Shown here: piece by piece, positions 62,298 through 64,000 of the stretch | How the letters are laid out: each line of letters opens with the position of its first letter | How positions within the stretch are numbered: the stretch's first letter is position 1 | Source of the DNA: Gelidibacter salicanalis | Lineage (GTDB): Bacteria; Bacteroidota; Bacteroidia; Flavobacteriales; Flavobacteriaceae | Assembly (NCBI RefSeq): GCF_007997285.1 | Contig: NZ_VORX01000002.1 | Span: 620,001-684,000, forward strand | Length of the DNA stretch: 64,000 bases | Direction of reading: 5' to 3' | The notes under the pieces: model-generated | What the model saw: only the letters and a program-made list of their open reading frames with translations | Database searches by the model: none | Told to the model about the DNA's origin: nothing | Position numbers and translations under genes: made by a program

Positions 62298-62305
62298 TAC
62301 ATTTG
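62298..62305 (+). promoter_or_regulatory. -7 box of the 352-residue unknown gene
   Basis: TACATTTG, perfect TAnnTTTG, 16 nt before the ATG; a TTTG at 62271-62274 lies 23 nt further upstream. Confidence 0.5.
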
Positions 62306-62321
62306 AGATAATTCAAACGCC

Positions 62322-63380
62322 ATGCAAGATCTTAAAATTTCCTTACGTAAACCCTCATATCCGATTACGGAAAAGTTGCACAATTATCTTTCTGAATATA
62401 ACAGAAATATCCGCTTGCCAATTTTTTATGATGATCTATTGCGATTTCAGGGCGCTGTCGCCTTATACGATAAAGATGATAATGATACACTTTGGGTGCG
62501 CGTGTATTTTAATGAATTTGAACGTCAGGAAATTGATTTGAGCTTAAAAAAAGTGTATACCATTCTGCATTCCGATGGGAATGAAAGGACTATTCCGTTT
62601 TTAAATGTAGATGCGATTGATTATTGCACTTTTGGAAATTCGAAACCCTTCCGGATTAAAGTCAGGAATATTTTGAATGACAATTACACGTATTTTTACG
62701 TCAAAAAAGCCGATGCCTCCAGAATTTATGGCTTAGAACTAGAGCACATGCTCTCGCCTTATAATTTAAACTTTTTAGTGTACCAAGAGACCCTAATTGA
62801 AGAGCACATCGCGGGTGTTCCTGGGGATGAATTCATCAAACACATGCTACCCAAATGTTCGCCTTCAGAAAAATCTCAAATAGCGAAGGAGTTTGTAAAG
62901 TTCAATGAACGCTGTATGATCCGATTATTGGGTGATATGCGTTCTTATAATTACGTGATTGTACCCACGCATGATTTTGACCACGTGGTCTATAAAATTA
63001 GAGCAATCGACTTTGATCAGCAAAGTTATGAAGGCAAGTTTAACGTGTACCGACCACAGTTTTTTAAAGAGAATTTGGCCATGGTAGAACTGGTTCAGGA
63101 GAAATTCCAGCAAGAATCTATCGACCAATATAAATTAGAAGAACGTTCCATCGTGGCCAAGCGTTTGATAAGTTATCATGAACGGATTAAGGAACTTTTA
63201 GATTGTATGATTAACGATACCTTGTCCAAACCAGAACACATCACACTATTAAAAATGAAGATCTTTGATTACACCCAGGATTTGAAATTCAAACGCAGTA
63301 AGAATATGGGAGAAATTGTCAAAAATGCGCTCGATTTTGTGCAGCGTAATTATGAGAATGTGAATACTAGAGCGTTATAA
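62322..63380 (+). CDS. Conserved protein of unknown function, 352 residues
   Basis: Mixed alpha/beta cytoplasmic-type protein with no signal peptide or membrane segment. Notable stretches are KPSYPITEKLHNYLSEYNR near the N-terminus, FNVYRPQFFKENLAMVELVQEKFQ, and IRAIDFDQQSYEGKF (about 227-240), where the D-F-D triplet with a preceding H-D-F-D-H (HDFDHVVYKIRAIDFD) recalls metal-binding loops of kinase-like folds, without other kinase motifs. The C-terminal third is helical and basic. It has its own promoter box. I cannot assign a family; it is probably specific to Flavobacteriia. Confidence 0.7.
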   Translation: MQDLKISLRKPSYPITEKLHNYLSEYNRNIRLPIFYDDLLRFQGAVALYDKDDNDTLWVRVYFNEFERQEIDLSLKKVYTILHSDGNERTIPFLNVDAIDYCTFGNSKPFRIKVRNILNDNYTYFYVKKADASRIYGLELEHMLSPYNLNFLVYQETLIEEHIAGVPGDEFIKHMLPKCSPSEKSQIAKEFVKFNERCMIRLLGDMRSYNYVIVPTHDFDHVVYKIRAIDFDQQSYEGKFNVYRPQFFKENLAMVELVQEKFQQESIDQYKLEERSIVAKRLISYHERIKELLDCMINDTLSKPEHITLLKMKIFDYTQDLKFKRSKNMGEIVKNALDFVQRNYENVNTRAL

Positions 63381-63388
63381 ATGGTATT

Positions 63389-63437
63389 AGAAAAAAGAAA
63401 AAAGAAAATAGAATAGAGATAAGAGAAAATAGAAGGG
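63389..63437. repeat. Heptanucleotide-period array, 7 units (AGAAAAT family)
   Basis: AGAAAAA, AGAAAAA, AGAAAAT, AGAATAG, AGATAAG, AGAAAAT, AGAAGGG. It occupies the gap between the convergent stops at 63380 and 63440. Confidence 0.75.
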
Positions 63438-63439
63438 AT

Positions 63440-63958
63440 TTAATTCCAGTTTTCATCAAAATCCAAATCGTCGTAATCATCCACGTCTAAATCATCATCA
63501 AACTCATCATAATCGTCAAACTCATTGTCGGCTTCAAAGTTTTTTTGTGGCGCTTCTGTTGGGATCTGGCCGTGTACAAACATTAAATTAGGATAATCAG
63601 TTCCTTCAGCTTCTTCAACAATTTCCGCCAATTCTACGAAAAAAGTCCACATACTGAAAAAATCATACACATAAATCAATTTTGTCTGCATTTCGTGCAC
63701 AACGTCATTGATTTTTGTATCGCCCATCAGTCTTACTTCATCATAACCCTCGCTGGTGTCGAACATCGAAATTTCTTCACCTTGATTCCATTCGTCGTCA
63801 CTTAAGTAGAACGATGCCATTTCAATTCCGTCAAATCCGAACGCTTGGGTAATGCTATTATGTAAGTCTTCAAGCGTGTCAGTTTCGCGGATTTCGATAT
63901 CTCTAAAAACATCATCTTCAGTGTCGTTGTCAAGAATAATTCTGAATCTGTAAACCAT
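63440..63958 (-). CDS. IS1096 passenger TnpR/pRiA4b ORF-3-like protein with acidic tail
   Basis: A 172-residue protein. Residues 1-125 match the plasmid pRiA4b ORF-3 family (MVYRFRIILDNDTEDDVFRDIEI, LHNSITQAFGFD, ASFYLSDDEWNQGEEISM, KLIYVYDFFSMWTFFVELAEIVE). The last 35 residues are extremely acidic (DEFDDDLDVDDYDDLDFDENWN), about half Asp/Glu. No recombinase residues exist: despite the family name it is not a resolvase and no IS is present. TACCTTTG on the minus strand (63983-63976) provides a -7 box 18 nt upstream of the ATG. Function unknown. Confidence 0.83.
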   Translation of the reverse strand: MVYRFRIILDNDTEDDVFRDIEIRETDTLEDLHNSITQAFGFDGIEMASFYLSDDEWNQGEEISMFDTSEGYDEVRLMGDTKINDVVHEMQTKLIYVYDFFSMWTFFVELAEIVEEAEGTDYPNLMFVHGQIPTEAPQKNFEADNEFDDYDEFDDDLDVDDYDDLDFDENWN

Positions 63959-63975
63959 GAGTAAAATTTAATTGG

Positions 63976-63983
63976 CAAAGGTA
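63976..63983 (-). promoter_or_regulatory. -7 box of the pRiA4b ORF-3-like gene
   Basis: TACCTTTG on the minus strand, a perfect TAnnTTTG match. Confidence 0.5.
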
Positions 63984-64000
63984 AAGCTTTTTCTATTATC

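Noticed and set aside
63440-63958. pRiA4b ORF-3/IS1096 TnpR-family gene as evidence of an insertion sequence
   Set aside because: No terminal inverted repeats, no transposase and no resolvase active-site residues nearby.

Overview
The window is a stretch of chromosome from a marine-type member of the Flavobacteriaceae (Bacteroidota). The evidence is AT-rich DNA, many promoters with the Bacteroidota -7 box TAnnTTTG (some with a -33 TTG), two large secreted proteins with type IX secretion (gliding-type, type B) C-terminal domains, a type III glutamine synthetase, a DnaJ with half the usual zinc domain, and several families mostly seen in Flavobacteriia (DUF3078, DUF4920, DUF4197, Lacal_2735-like). 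The genus cannot be fixed from this sequence. No rRNA, tRNA, prophage, CRISPR or intact transposase was seen.

Layout. 0-2.5 kb: a BlaI/BlaR1-like repressor and M56 sensor pair (the sensor runs off the left edge) behind a three-dyad operator, then a Ca2+/Na+ antiporter. 2.6-8 kb: glnN, a 49-residue exported peptide, purM and a DUF3078 outer-membrane protein. 8-16 kb: B12-dependent ribonucleotide reductase, an ABC ATPase gene broken by one in-frame stop, prfA-pyrF with a terminator-like hairpin between them, a BtuF-like binding protein, two small paralogous proteins and a DUF4197 lipoprotein. 16-22 kb: a fused B12-dependent acyl-CoA mutase (IcmF type), a 1-kb array of twelve 85-bp hairpin-bearing repeats, a 33-residue peptide with 11 cysteines, and a SigZ-like sigma factor with a cysteine tail. 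22-34 kb: Lrp regulator, YpdA-type reductase with an MFS transporter, fluoride channel, DPP III-like peptidase, small membrane proteins, ilvE, mnmD and a TIGR01777 epimerase. 34-48 kb: grpE-dnaJ, an ABC exporter, a sigma-54-type response regulator lacking a DNA-binding domain, PPK2, a LytM-type peptidase, lysA and sucC. 48-64 kb: uvrB, a SYLF protein, two T9SS repeat proteins, an ABC transporter and two proteins of unknown function.

How genes fit together. Two adenosylcobalamin enzymes (NrdJ, IcmF) and a B12-type binding protein lie within 12 kb, but no cobalamin riboswitch was seen. grpE and dnaJ form a chaperone operon. The YpdA-like reductase suggests bacillithiol redox chemistry. The two T9SS proteins share the same ~90-residue repeat and C-terminal signal and are probably cell-surface paralogs.

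Most unusual content. (1) The 85-bp array beside the cysteine-rich micropeptide and the cysteine-tailed sigma factor at 19.8-21.6 kb. (2) Degenerate arrays with a 7-bp period that fill the gaps between convergent genes at three places, with different heptamers each time. (3) A ~240-bp MITE-like element in two inverted copies bracketing about 9.2 kb, plus a decayed relative. (4) A possible attenuator between prfA and pyrF. (5) A regularly spaced operator array over the blaI-like promoter.
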